DNA of 64,000 nt from Andrena cerasifolii (Eukaryota; Arthropoda; Insecta; Hymenoptera; Andrenidae), in contig NC_135125.1 in NCBI RefSeq assembly GCF_050908995.1, positions 12,363,011 to 12,427,010 on the forward strand, written 5' to 3'. Of the stretch, positions 23,606 to 36,312 are shown piece after piece. Every line of letters starts with the position of its first letter. Within the stretch, counting starts at the first letter, position 1. Made by a program: the position numbers and the translations under genes. The notes under the pieces were generated by a model, which saw nothing but the letters and a program-made list of their open reading frames with translations, did no database searches and was not told the origin of the DNA.

Positions 23606-26010
23606 GGGATGCCAACGACTTGGAAGGATGAGAGAAGAAGAGGAGAAGGAGTCGTTTCATGCGAAATGGCGATTCCGCTCGGACGGAATCGCCCTTAATT
23701 TGCGCATCGGTGGATGCCTGGAGAAAGAGAACGAGGCTGGAGAGAGCGAGGGAAAGGGAATAAGAGATGTATTCGCGCTGGTACCGTAGACAAATGCACC
23801 TGCATTCCGTCCTACTGCATCCCGTCCAATTATCCGCCGCGCTGCGGCAACCGACCAGATAAAGCTCGTGGGAGAACGACAGACAGAGAGGGAGGAAGGA
23901 AGAGGGAAGCTGGAAGCGATCCAGTGGAATTATTTTACTCGATCATGCAATATTTATATCCAACAGCGCGACGAGTCGCGCGCGACCAGAGCAACGACAG
24001 CCAGCAGGGAAACGGGGGGGGACGACGTGGAAAGCTACGGGATAACAGGGATAAGAGGGTTGGAGGGACGAGGGGGAAGAGGATCCTCTCTCCTCTAATC
24101 GTTAGGGCAGCGAACGCGCAGTGGGTATTCAATCGAAACCAGTTCGCCAGGTACGAGCGACTGAGCGACATTAGCGATGAGTTATTGCGGGGACGAGCCC
24201 GGAGATCCGGGAAAAATCCCCACCGAATGGTCACGAGATTACCGCGCTTTTTCTACCCCCGATGCAACACGATTTTTCTCCCCGTACCGATCGATCTGGC
24301 CGAGAGATTCCGTGATCGTCACGCGATTCCAGTCGCGAGCGGAGAACCTTGCTCGCCTTATCGTCGAGTCAGAATACATACAGTTTGCAGATTGAAATTT
24401 AAAGAGCTACAGTCGGAAGGGTATCTTTATCCCTAGCGCCACTCAAATCTAACGCAGCGGTTGGTCTGTAAATACATACACGCTCGCAAAAAGTCCACGA
24501 GCCTCGTTACATAACCAGTCATCTGTGCACCTAGATATAGATCCCCGCGAACCTGTTAATTTCGTCGAGCAATCGCCCCTGTCCTCGCTCAGCCAGGCCA
24601 GGCGCTCGAGCAATAAAAATCGCCGATTAAAGCGTGCTGACGGAGCCCGATCCCTGGCAAAAAGTGCTCGGAGCGTGGAGTAGAGGCGAGGCTTCGAGGC
24701 TCCGAGACGCGCGTTAGATTCGATCGCGGCGCGCACGGCGAAGAAGGGAGAAGGAGCTTAGTCCACGTCGACATCCGGGGACGATTCAGGCCGGCCTGTT
24801 CCTGTTCTGGACCAGTACCCAGGACAGATCCCCTCGTTGAACGGGGAACGAACTCTCGGGCGCGGTGACGAGTCTCCTTCTCGAAGCCTGCGGGACCAGT
24901 TCGCTGGAGCGGAGGGAACGAGACGCGGCGACGAGCGGAGCGAGAGGGAAAGGCGAGAGAGAACCGTGACGAGGGGTACCGGAGAGGATCCAAGAGGAGA
25001 CGAGAAGGCGGAGAAAGAGAGGCATACAACCACTGAAAAATCCCCTACATAATTATTCGCCGCGAAGGCCGTCCTGTGCGTTACACCGAGGCTCGCCAGT
25101 GTGTGCGTGCGCGAGCTGAATGCACACGCGCCTCCTCCGCCCTGCAGGAGCGAGGCAGCGGCGCGAGAAGGAGGGCCAGACGGAAAGGGAAGCAAGGGTG
25201 GACGAGGAGGTAGCGCGTCCACGGACCTGTTCCCGATGTACACTGGTCTTTGCGAAATGCCGCGGGATTCCATAGCCGCGCGATCGCGATTTTCAGCTAG
25301 CCGATTCGCCGGCTCCCCGGAGGCCTGCTAGCGGAGCGCTGCGTTTCTCCGGCGACTCGACTCTCTTACGGAACAAAGCGGAGTTTACTGTAATTTGGCG
25401 CAATGGACACGCTCCGCGAGTGCATTGGCGAGAGGACGATGAACAGGGTCGCGAACAAAGCCGTCGCGAGGCGGGGAATGATCGCGTCTGGTGGTCTGAC
25501 AGTGCAATCATGACGTAGCTCCGAGAAACGTATCGGCGGAATGATTCATCGGAACGTGCCGCTGGAGTGTGGAGAATTCGAGAAGGAGAGCGTGCCGAGG
25601 AGACTGAAAGCTGGGGCCCCTTCTGTTCCTCGTGCTCGCGAGCAAATTCGTCGAGCACCGTGCAAAGCGAGCCCACCGCCATTACAGACGAACCCTTCTG
25701 CAGTATCCAGACCCTCGTGTTGGATAGCTACGATGTTACGTGGAAAGTTGGGAGTGATCCACGGGCGATCCCGAGACACCTCGACACACCGCGACGGGTT
25801 GTAGGTCGTGAGACCAGGTGCGAGGTTCGACGACAGTGGGAGATCAGCCAAGGTTACCGAGGAGGTGTTCTCCGCGTATGCGCCAACTTCCATAGAGCAT
25901 CGTCAGCGCGTTACTTTTCACGTGGAAGGCACGAGTGTCTAGGTGTGCAGCGGTCGCAGGTAGAGCGGTCTTGCGTGGCGAAGAGGAGAGGCACGGTCAT
26001 TCAGAGAACC

Positions 26011-26043
26011 GGCAGGCAGGCAGGCAGGCAGGCAGACAGGCAG
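26011..26043 (+). repeat. (GGCA)n microsatellite
   Basis: Eight tetranucleotide units with one GACA variant. It lies inside a chance frame whose product shows GRQA/GRQAD repeats. Confidence 0.9.
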
Positions 26044-29000
26044 AGCCAGGCTGGCAGGCAAACAGCCAGACCAGGACAGCGAAGAAAAAGTGTTATCCTG
26101 AATGGCCAGAGGACGGATATAGCGCGAGAACTGGAAATAGGCGCGAACCGAGAGAGAAAGAGAGACATCCAGGCAAACCGAGTATAAAGCGGATTTATCG
26201 CGATCCGATGCCGAGGATTCGATAGGGCGCGTATAGCAATCCGACGAGCTTTCGTTCCTGCTCCCCCTCTTTAGAAATAAACGAAGCAACGGTGGACATT
26301 GGCGAAACGGAATCTCCGGGCTTCCTGAACGCTGAAGGATGGCGTCGAAGAGGACGAGGCACCCGACAGAACGATTCCTCGCTCGTGCAGGAAACACGTA
26401 GGTGCGATTGATCTATAATCGCCAGGCATTCGCGCGTCAAGGTCAGTTAGCTTGAAAACTCGCCTCGCAGTCTTAATCTGCTTGTACTCATAAATCCCGG
26501 GGGTCTGGAACGGCGTAGGTAGATCATGCGCAACGATGTTGCGGCTATGGGGCAACCGAGAAGCCGCGGTCGCGAACGCGAGCGTTTTCCCCGGCTCCGT
26601 ACGCCAGGGGAGATCGATAGCCCGATCGACTCGCGGCGAGAGATGCGAGTTACTGTGCGCGACCGGCTAACAGCAACGAATGCTATTCGGTTACGTCATT
26701 TGAATATCGAGCGCGGGATTTAGCCGAGTCTTCTCGCCCTCTTCCGACTGGCTCGCCACTTATTCCTCTTATCACTGGCGCGCAATTTTTTACGGACACG
26801 CTATATTTAGCCTCATTTGTACCCATCGACGCGGATCGAAACCAGTTCCATCCGATTCCAACCGATGCGACTGCCGGTTTCTAGCTTGCCATGAATATTC
26901 CACGGAGGACGTAGCGTTCTTCGCTTCCTTCAATGGGGAAGTGGGTAACGGAAGTCAGGATCTATGGAGCTCCATTTTCTATGAATAAGAGTTTTGTGAC
27001 AGCTGCGAGTTCCTTTGAAATCTTTCAATTTCCTTTCAATTTCCTTTCAGCTTCCACCAAGCTGCAGCGCTTCGGATTCCTTGACTCCGTAGCAACTTCC
27101 CAGCACCCTGGACTCTGCACCCTGCCATCAAGAACGGAGATCCAGAGATGCATACGCCTCGGCGTAGATTCGCAACGACGCCGGATCCATCGCTCGAGGC
27201 ATTCGCCGATCAAAGATCGGTCATCGATCGCCAGGCCACAGACGCGTCTCGCGCGCGGGTACCGGTGACAGAGATGAAGAGAAGAGAGATCCCCTCGACC
27301 GTTCCTCGTCCGCGACGTGGACAAAGCGCGACACCAATGTCGCGGAGGAAAGGTGAGGAGGGCAGGCCTGACGTTGGCTTTTCGTTTCGCGCCAGCTCCG
27401 TCTCGTTCCACTCTTCTTTTCGTCTCGTTTCTGGACTACTGAATGCTCGGCCCGAAGAGAGCCAGTGCGTGTCACTCTTCGCGTCGCGCACCTGCGCAGC
27501 GGGCGAGACAGCTCGCGTAGCGCGTAACGGTGCAGCGATGGGAAAGCACGAAGGAAAGCATGGAGAAGCGCGTGTGGAAGAGGAGATCGGTGCTGGAAAG
27601 CGGCAAGATAATGTCTACCGAAAGCGGTCGGTCAATTTTCAAATTTATTCACCGTCGCTCAAAGCTACATACAACTTCGTCCCAATCCTGGACAAAGTCT
27701 CCGGTGTTCACACGCGAGTCGAGTCAAAGAAGTATCAAAAAATCCAGCCAACGAGGTTGCTGCGGATGAAAGGCGAGCGAGGGACAGGGGTCTACCTGGC
27801 GGGACACGCGATGCAGCAATTTGTAACCAGGTTACGCGACTCTGCCAGTCCGCACCGCCTCGCCCGGCCCCTCTCCGCTCTTTGATTCGTTTGAGTCAAC
27901 CGTGTGTAATTGTTTCTACGGTCGTGTGCGTACGGAGGTACAACAGGTAGCGTGTACCGCGCGGCGCACGGACGGGAATGAACGGCAGCGACCGAGAACA
28001 CGTAGTCGGAGCAAAGTGGAGGTGCAACAGGTGTACGGACAGGTTCGTTTTACCGCGAGGGGTGCGCGAACCTGTCGGGAAGGGGGTTGAACCGGCGAGC
28101 TGGAGCGCGTGTGAGCGGAAGGGTCGTGCATCCGGAAAATCTGGCATGGAAATCGTTGCGTGCCCCGAGGGAGAGGGTGAAACGAGGGGCAGCCGTGACA
28201 GACGAGCGTCGATGGGATCGTCCCAAGGATATCCTCGAAGGGTACGAAGGCAGAGAGCCCTGTCCTTCGAGTGATTCAGCCTCTCGAATCCTTGGCGCGT
28301 CCGATACCTCTCTGTCGCAAAGTTCGCCAACCACTTTCGAGCTTAAACACCCGTCCACTGACACGAGTCAGCCTCGAAGGTGTGCTCTCGCCGATCGGGC
28401 GAGAGTGTCGCCGCAACGTTTCAATTAAATCTGCCCGCGGAACACGATACTCATCTGGGTAAAGAGGACGAAGACGATCAAGGGACGAAGAAGAAGCCTC
28501 GTGTCCGACACGTGTTCGAGGACGGCTCTCGATCCTCGGCGCTGGTGCGAGCGAAGGAAATGACACGCAATATACACGCCCCGGCCCGACGTATAATACG
28601 AATCTGCGGCACGTAACTGCGTTATGTAAATAGCGCGCCGCGAAATACGTTTTACACGGACGTGGGTGTATCAAGATTTCCATGGGGATCTCGTGTTACC
28701 GCGCCACAACACCGACGACGGTAATTCGAGGTTTTTTTCCCCGCATTATTACGTCCGTAATGCGAGCCCTTTGCCGCGCGATGCCCCCTCAGCGTCGTCC
28801 CTCTCGGAATTAACGTCGGTCCTTCTTCAAATATTTCCCACCCCCACCGCGGCGGCTCGACGATCGGTATACATTCAGGAATCTCGCGGCAAAAAGGATT
28901 CAGCGTTTCTCGGCTGCGATTCACTCTTCCGTGTCGTTTCCTCCATAAAATTTCCTTCTCGCTTTCGTTCTCCCCCCGCTGGACGAGGTGCGCGTCGTAG

Positions 29001-29646
29001 AAATTGATGACAGGTGTTGCGGATGAAACGCGAGACCCGTTAGGCCGAGGGAGAAGCTTGTTGGCGCGGGGGCATCGAGTCTACGAAGATGACGAGACGC
29101 GGTCGGCAGGTTGAATGACAGAATGCGTTTTCTAGTGCGGAAGTGCAGTTCGAAATAGGCCTACCGTTGGCCGGCCGGTGCGTACGCCGCGATAAAGGCG
29201 AGCTGCCGCTGCGGAGAACGCAGCGGCGCGCATAACGAGCCACGCGCAAAAGCCCGTCCTGCCATAATCGGCGCGGGCGAGTTATACGGCCTGGTTGCCT
29301 GTATCTGGAGCGGAAACACAAGAAAAACGAAATGGTGCTCATGCTGGGAATCGCGTAAGTATCGTGTCGCGGATCCACTGGACCGCGGTAAAGTTTTGCC
29401 AAAAAGACAGTCGATCATCTTCCAATATTCACACCTTCGCGGAACACGGTAGGGTAGACCGGGTGGAATCGGATCACAGGGTGAATCGGATCGAGAATTT
29501 AGTGAATATTTCTTACATCGCGATAGAAATGAGCATTCAGATAGTTCGTAGTACCTCGTCCTAGTCCCCCGCACCAACCACAATAGCCCGTCAATTGTTT
29601 TAAGTCATTGTTTAGAGCTGGCATACATTTTCAGTGAGATGGACGC

Positions 29647-29972
29647 TAGGATGTAAAGAAATATAGGGGCAAAGTATTTATTTATTATTCATGACTTCTA
29701 ATAGTGGGGAAAAGTTGCCTTTTATAAAGTTGTTTAAGCTGTGAAAGTTTGAGCTTGATCAACAAATTTTTTGAGGTGCCGCAAGCCAGTAAAATGTCAC
29801 GCAATCAGTAAATATGAATTTTTTAATGGCTTGCGGCACCTCAAAATATTTGTTGATCAAGATCAAACTTTCACAGCTTAAATAACTTTATAAAAGGCAA
29901 CTTTTCCCCACTATTAGAAGTGATGAATAATAAATAAATATTTTGCCCCTATATGTATTTCGTTCCACCCTA
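29647..29972. mobile_element. hAT-type foldback nested in family 2 copy A (326 bp)
   Basis: Ends TAGGATGTAAAGAAAT at the left and ATTTCGTTCCACCCTA at the right, an imperfect TIR. From ATATAGGGGC inward the arms pair almost perfectly for over 100 bp around a loop of about 40 bp. Flanks are ATGGACGC and ATGAACGC, an 8-bp duplication with one mismatch. The sister element at 52.6-53.7 kb has a single ATGGACGC here and no insertion, which gives direct empty-site proof. Termini and duplication length match 35823-36304, so both belong to one hAT-like group. Confidence 0.9.
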
Positions 29973-30379
29973 ATGAACGCGAGCGAACGTTTCAATTCTG
30001 ATTCGAATCTAACCTACGTAATCTGCAATTCCGTATTTAAAATAAAAAGTAAACTGGAAAATTCAAATGCTTTTATTGTTATTAGTTTGCGCGGTGTCCA
30101 AGTTTAGTATTCGATGTATTTTAGACTATCATATCATAATATGTTTATGTAATCTACAATCTTTGAAATACTTATTCGTGGGGCTAATCGGATTACTCTT
30201 ATTTTTCATTTGAGTATTTTTATTATTATAAATATGATAACTGTTTATATACAGATGGTTTGTACGTACATAAAAAGAGCACTCAGGGATCGTGGTGTCA
30301 AAAAATAAATAAAGGAAGCTGCGATAAAAATTAAATCTAAAGAAATAACAAAAAAAATAAATTAACGGTCTTAAGAAGT

Positions 30380-30466
30380 TGGCATTGTATTTACTGTGGT
30401 GAAAAATTAATTCGTCCACTTTCAGAAGATTGCCTGAGGCGAGTGGTGCCCCGAGAATTGTGCTGA
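30380..30466 (+). pseudogene. Possible transposase C-terminal remnant in family 2 copy A
   Basis: A 28-codon tail plus stop, beginning WHCIYCGEK and ending PRELC, lies inside the element. The inverted sister copy has the same tail with no indel (53102 down to 53016), starting WHCVYSGEK and ending MPRELC. The pattern W-C-x2-C-x-E-K with a downstream SED and a final LC resembles the C-terminal PHD-like tail of some pogo/jerky-type (Tc1/mariner superfamily) transposases, which would fit the TA flanks. That match is my inference from pattern alone. Upstream the frame is not kept in this copy, so it is at best a relic. Confidence 0.3.
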
Positions 30467-30781
30467 CAGAGGCGGTAAAAAGGGACAATATGCTTGCGAT
30501 CTATGTGCCAAGTAGTGTCAATTGTTCTCATTGTTATTGAGTTATATTTTTCTAAGTACTTCCAAAGATTTGTTACTAAAATTTGAGTTTTATCAGAGAT
30601 TCACTTTTTCGTTTTTTATTTATAAAAGATTTTTATATTTACTTTTAATTTTTATATATTCGAGTTAAAGCCAAAGGTGTACAGGTCACGAATATATATT
30701 AAAAAATTAATTTTTTAATGTCTGATTATTATTTTTGTACCATCAAACACAAAGTGATCCGATTCGACTCGGTCTACCCTA

Positions 30782-33700
30782 TGCGCTTAACGCACAGCGA
30801 CGTTATAGAAAGATAGAAGATACCACCGAAGCTACACGAACGTCCCTACGGGGCTACCCCGTTTTACGCGAAACACGCCATTAATTAGGGCGCCGTACGG
30901 TCCAGAAGGAGGTGACGAAGTGCGGCGGGCCGCGGGTCGGCCAATCAAGGCAATGACGAAATAATTGAGCGTCCGGTCACGTTGGTAATAGGGTTCGCGA
31001 GAGGGCAAGCGACGACTAATTAACGAGGGAGCAAGCGGTACGTGGCCGGTGCCCGTCCGTTTCTTTCGGCTCCGTGGAACGCGAACACGGGCATGCCTGC
31101 TCGACGTCGTGACCTGGGCGCGATATTTGCGACTCGCTCGGGGGACCGAAATTCACGAAAAATCGCCGATCGGCCACCCCGCGGTAACGGTACTCCGTGA
31201 CGCGACCATCCAAATATTTCTTCGCTGCGAGGCGAGCACAAGCCGAGCGAACGCTCGCTTCTCCGGCGCGTTACCGGTAACGCGAGCCTCTTCCCTCCTT
31301 CGTCTTCTCGCCAACAGTCACCGCTTTCCGCGTTGATACTCTCTTTCACCATTTCGCGATCGACGCGCATATTTATGCTGATACCAGCGAATTGCTGAGC
31401 AAGTAGCGCCAGCTTCGGAGGCATTCTGTTTCGGGCTACTGAGCATCGAAAAGGAAAGAGGCTGAATTCTGATCGAGAAACGCTATCGAATGAAATGCGA
31501 GGCTGTAAAGATTGCAAAGGGGGAGGGCACACGAGCGGTATGTTGCCCGAGGAATCCATCCATTCCATTTCGAATAAACGCGACTGCGACCGCGGGGCTA
31601 TTTCTCCGCTGCGGCTGGAAATTTATTCCTTCTTCGGAGACTCGCCGTTTCGTTTCACCTGTTCGTGGAAGGGAAATTCGTGGAATATCGGCGTATATAT
31701 TCGAGCGGCTGGGAGGGAGCTGTAAAAGAAACGTGTATCGAAACCGATTCGTTCGTCTCTCCCCCTGGACGGAACTGGTTAGATCCGCGAGAATCCTTCG
31801 TTTTTTCCGCGGCGTGCGCGTGCACGCCTTGCACGACAGACGGAGAGGCAAGGCCCCGGCTGCTGCGCTCCAAAGGCAAGGGAGTTTCTAAAGGCTTCGA
31901 TCAACGTCCTTCCTCTCGCGATCTCGCGTGGAAATCGATAAATGTCGACCGTGTGTACGTCGGTCACGTATCTAACCGGAGTATCGAAGGCTCGACTCTT
32001 TTGGAGTTAAGAAATCGACTCGATCTCTGGCTCGTCGAGAGAGTCGACCGGCTCGCTCCCAACGCAGCCACCCTTTTTCTCCTTTTTTTTTTCCCTAACC
32101 TGCCCTCCGTCCTCGCCGCAATGCAAGTCGAGATTTCTCATAACGGACTGCGCGACGACGACTTTGCGAGGGACGACGGGATGTCGCCAAGATTACCGCG
32201 ATCCCCCAAGCCTAAGCTAATTAAGCCGCGAGGCGAGACTCGTTCCTGATACACTCGATTCGCTGTGGGAAATAAGAAGCCGCGTTTAGTGGCGAGATCG
32301 ACGGCGCGTCGGATGGAATGATTTTCAAATCCAATTACGCGATAGCCACGTCACATATGATCGCCACTTCGAGTCTCGTGCCTCTACCATTTCCTTACAC
32401 GGCTCTACAACGATTCCCAGCCGCAGCCTTGCGTCCCCAAGCCTCGGGAGGAAGAACAATTGAATTCGAAGCAAATAATTCCTAACCTGGAGGAAGAGAA
32501 AGAAAGGCGTTTCGCGGGAAACTCGCCGATAGGCACGCCGTTGTCGTTTACACGCAATAGGTGCTTCCTCGACCGTGTCGATGCAACGTCACACCGTTTT
32601 GCGAGCGAAAGTTCCCCTCCGGTATCCACGCGCTCTGCCTATGGAATCGAATTTCTTTAGCCATCAATCGACCGAGCCTCGCGTTCTAACACTGGGCCCA
32701 TTCCCAGAGGCTCGAAGAAGGCATCGATATTGTTCTATCGCGCGTCTCAGAGGCCAGTTTCGTGCAAGTGGAGAAAACGAGCTCCCCAGCGGCAGAACGA
32801 TCGCGTCCCGGGCGGACTAATTAATTAGCGGGAGGATCGCGGATGGCAATTTTCGCGCGATAAATATTTATAATACGACGGGCCTTGCCAGCGCAACAAT
32901 CGCGGGCGCACGCCGGCCATGGGCGCGCACACCGAGTGTGGAAGTTTTCCCACAGTTCCGGTGCAAACACAATGCCGAAAGGACGTGCTCGCACATCCTG
33001 TTGGATGCCTCCTTCCGGTACGTTCTCGCTTCATTTTCCCTCTCCGTCTCTATCTCCTTTGGGCCCTGCTCTTTTGTTGCAGCGTTTCCTACGAAGCCCG
33101 TCTATCCCCCGTTCTGGTTCGTAAATTTCGAGGCATCGCGCTTTGTCGACGGGCAAGGAGAGCGCGTTGCTGGTCAGGTACGAAAGGGAAAGCATCAGAA
33201 GTGTCCCATCGCAGAACGACCACCGTCGAATATTCCTTGGAACGAGGCTGCAACTCGTGCTCCACTTCACGAGCCACGTCGAAACGTCGACGCGGGCTTC
33301 GAGGCGTTTACGGTACACGCGCAGGATAAAACGAGAGGAAGAAAGCGGCAATTACCGTTGTCTAGACAAAAAGCCTGCCTGACATTGTTGGACGAGTTTT
33401 CATCATCGTGGTTCTTTTTAGCCACCGGCGCGCGAGGAGACAGCGAAATCGTCGACGAACTGGCGTTGCTCGAGGGAATGCAAAGTAGCCGTCGCCTCTG
33501 TACCGTCGATTATGCGTCCCTTTCTTCGTTGGACAATTAGAAGATCGAGGATCTGACGCGAACCGATTTCCATCGTGGACGCGACGAATAGCTTCGTTCT
33601 GCCGGAGTGAAAGCCAAAGCGCGTACGAAATCGTGGCCCATTCACTTTCCACGGTGCATCAACGAGTTGCGTAACCTCGGGGTAATTGCTCCGTAATATG

Positions 33701-34227
33701 CTCGCGTTAGTCGGTAATGGGGGTGGTCCGAAACTGACTTGACCATTGGAGCAAGGAATGCGAGGTGAGTCAGCTGGTAACGAGCGTAACGTCTTAATGG
33801 AAAAATGAGCGACTGGCCCCTGCGTGGCAGTGGCGCTTGTCCCCCTTTGTCTCTGAAAGGGAGGAGAGGAAGGAGAGGGAGGAGAGCACAGAGGGCCCCC
33901 GTGAAATCGATGCAAGAGTGGATTCACGTGGCCGAAGGTAAGGGCACAATGAACCCCCATTTTTTAACGTCCGTGTCTCGTCACGTGTCTACGCGAGCGA
34001 CAGCTGCTGCGGGCTTTCCAGCCCTCCTCTTCGCTCTCTCCCATAGAAATCGGGAAACGTACGAGGAGCGGGTCTTATGAAATAAAACCGTACAAGGGCG
34101 TCTCGAGAGAGGCTGCCCTTCGTCCTCGTCTCGCATGGGAATACGGGGGACCGTGGATTCGCATACGTCGCCCCGAGCCACTTTTATAAATCCAATTTCT
34201 TCGCTCCGCTAGCGTAGGTACCTCTCG
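30782..34227. other. GC-rich non-genic stretch
   Basis: No supported gene. Frames up to 200 codons (32938-33540) overlap others on both strands. One T-rich run lies at 32080-32093. No repeat boundary or RNA gene seen. Confidence 0.4.
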
Positions 34228-34232
34228 CGTCG

Positions 34233-34647
34233 CGCAGTGGGGAAATTTTGCGATTTCATGGCCAAAACTACAGAAATGAAATTTTTGAATTTTGCAAATT
34301 TAATACAAACGTGGATTGAAGAACTATATCCATTTTCGTGGTCAAAACCTGAAAACTTATTTTTAATATATAAAATTCGGCACTTTTACGTTCTAATATA
34401 TGAGAAAATTCATTCTTATATGAAAAGGTTACATATTTCTAAAGCAATAATTTAAAAATTGTATATATTACGTATTAAAAACCGAAACACAATTATTTTG
34501 AGGACAAAAAGATATCTTACGCACCACCAGGAATTGAATCCATGCCTTGAAATTATTTTCAGATCTTTGGATAACACAATATAAGTGTTTGAAGCAACTT
34601 GAAAATCTGGATTAATTCTTTGCGATCGGTCTAACTTCCCCACTGTG
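34233..34647 (+). mobile_element. Transib-like non-autonomous element, copy 3 (415 bp)
   Basis: Starts CGCAGTGGGGAAATTTTGCG (one base off the CACAGTG heptamer) and ends TTCCCCACTGTG. It is flanked by a perfect 5-bp repeat CGTCG (34228-34232 and 34648-34652), again fitting CGNCG. It is the inverted counterpart of copy 1. Next to the right terminus about 75 bp found in copy 1 are deleted, joining GTTAGACCG directly to the terminal GGGGAA. An 88-codon minus frame (34718-34452) runs out of the element and is not a transposase. Confidence 0.88.
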
Positions 34648-34652
34648 CGTCG

Positions 34653-35814
34653 AATAAATCTCCATGCGGCTACGTTTCGATCGGTTAACCGAGCGATCCG
34701 TCGTTCACGACACGCCATCGTGGATAAAAGGAGAAGCGTAGATCGTCTCTACATTTACTATAAAACCTCGAAGGGTCGAAGGAACCCCCTAAGAAACGAT
34801 AGCAGCCGATTTTCTAAAGAGCGACCTCCAAGTGTAGCCGCGCGGCTAACTTAGACGTTAAAGAGTATCGAGAGTCAATTTCTTCGTCAGCCGTGGCGGA
34901 AGCAGCGAGATTGCCCGCAGATTGCACCGCCCCGCTGCAACGACTGCATTAGACGAGCGCGTGCACGTGCTCGCGAATCGCTTCTCACGATTCCTTTCAG
35001 AGACAAGCGAGAGCGAGCAGCGCGCGAGCAGCCTCGCAGGTGCACGACGCTGATAAAGGTGGGGAAAAAAGGAAAAAGGCGCGGCGGAATTGCGCAAACC
35101 GGCGGTGCCGTGAAATTCTCGTCCAAGGACAAGGCGGTACCGAGCGAGGAATCGGTGCACGATCGAGCCACGAGCGAGTTTAATGGGTCGAAGCGCGTCT
35201 TGCGACTGTCTCGTCTCGTCATGGTCTCGGGGCAAGAAACGAGGTCGCGTGGCTCGATATCTAAACGCCATCGTGTAAACGAACACGAAAATTCACTCGA
35301 CCTGGAAAAATCTGATATCACGAGGGATTCGCTGATACAAGGTGATGCAAGGCAGAGGGTCAAGAAATCATGGTGGTAGTCATGGGATTGACTCATGCAC
35401 CTGTGTCCATTAGACATCAGTATCCACTTCTCCGACTACCGTGCACCCCTAAATTCCTAAACCCCCTTGGATGATCCTGTGTATAAATAGATTCAAAGAA
35501 ATATCGTTATATAACCCTTGAGACTGGTGTGGACCTTCTACGCTGACTTTTATCTCCCTTTTCCTTCTAAATGCTCGAAGGTGGAGGCAGGGTCGAAGGT
35601 CCTCCCTGGATCTCCGCGAGGGGAGCATAAATCAAGACCGAAGAAGTCGGGGAGAAAAAAGGATGATGCAAAGCTGGGGACTGTGGAAACGTTGGTCGCC
35701 CCAGCAAGAGTCACCACGAGCTCGGGGTGAAGGAGAAAAGGGGTACCAGCACTGGGAGAAAGTAACCCTCCGTTGCCATTCACTCAAGTGTACCAGTGCA
35801 CCGAGGGTACTTAA
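34653..35814. other. GC-rich non-genic stretch
   Basis: Overlapping opposite frames (34858-35417) without domain or splice support. Nothing else recognised. Confidence 0.4.
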
Positions 35815-35822
35815 ATATGTAC

Positions 35823-36304
35823 TAGGGTGGCTCTTATTTACTCTTAGTAAAATTTTTTTCAAGATTTTCTTCGGGGCACACTCCAGAATAATTCCAAATA
35901 ATTAAAAAAAAATCCGTGTAAAGTTTGAGCTCGATCGGATAACGGGAAAGGGTGTCCCTGGCCCCGAAATATGCAAAAAAGATTAAAAAAAAATTTCTTA
36001 GTTTCAGTGTTTGATATGTCATGAATGTTTCCTGAAAATTTATGACCGAAATTCGCTAAAATATCGAAAGTATAGACTCTATATCTTCGATATTTTTACG
36101 AATTTCAGTCCCAAATTTTCAGATATTATATAAAATCGACTTCGCGAGCTGTTAATTAATGATTTAAATGTTTTAGGGCCCAGGAACACCCTTCCCTTTA
36201 TCCGATCGAGCTCAAACTTTACACGGATTTTTTTTTAATTATCTGGAACTATTCGGGAGGGTGCCCCGAAGAAAATTCAAAAGTCGAAAATAAAAGCCAC
36301 CCTA
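35823..36304. mobile_element. hAT-type foldback with exact 8-bp duplication (482 bp)
   Basis: Left end TAGGGTGGCTCTTATTT and right end AAATAAAAGCCACCCTA. The flanks are an exact 8-bp direct repeat ATATGTAC (35815-35822 and 36305-36312). Arms of about 165 bp pair across the element, with some mismatches, around an AT-rich loop. The motif AAAGTTTGAGCTYGATC starts 97 bp from the left end, exactly as in 29647-29972. No coding capacity. The 8-bp duplication points to hAT; the TAGGG start is a variant of the usual CAGNG. Confidence 0.92.
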
Positions 36305-36312
36305 ATATGTAC

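Larger units (their letters stand above)
23144..29449. other. 6.3-kb GC-rich, CpG-rich non-genic stretch
   Basis: Holds GAA/GAC and GGCA simple repeats, purine-rich strands (23520-23660, 24830-25020) and many opposing frames up to 245 codons (27148-27885 plus, ATG start). None has recognisable domains or a convincing exon boundary. The CpG density and strand-symmetric openness fit unmethylated 5' regions of insect genes as well as plain intergenic DNA, so non-coding first exons cannot be excluded. Confidence 0.35.
29450..30781 (+). mobile_element. TA-flanked element, family 2 copy A (1332 bp, carries an insertion)
   Basis: Left end TAGGGTAGACCGGGTGGAAT and right end the inverse, closing GGTCTACCCTA; the TIR is about 26 bp and runs into AATCGGATCAC. 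TA on both sides fits a TA duplication. It matches 52649-53677 in inverted orientation along its whole length. Subtracting the nested foldback (29647-29972) and one duplication leaves 998 bp, close to the 1029 bp of copy B. A 29-codon tail conserved with copy B (30380-30466) suggests a transposase remnant. Confidence 0.88.

Noticed and set aside
27148..27885. 245-codon ATG frame on the plus strand
   Set aside because: No domain, no splice context, opposing frames over the same bases; later part becomes AT-richer without a change in protein character.
29661..29954. Tc1/mariner MITE with TA duplication at ATATAGGGGC
   Set aside because: The empty-site copy and the 8-bp duplication put the true ends further out at 29647 and 29972.
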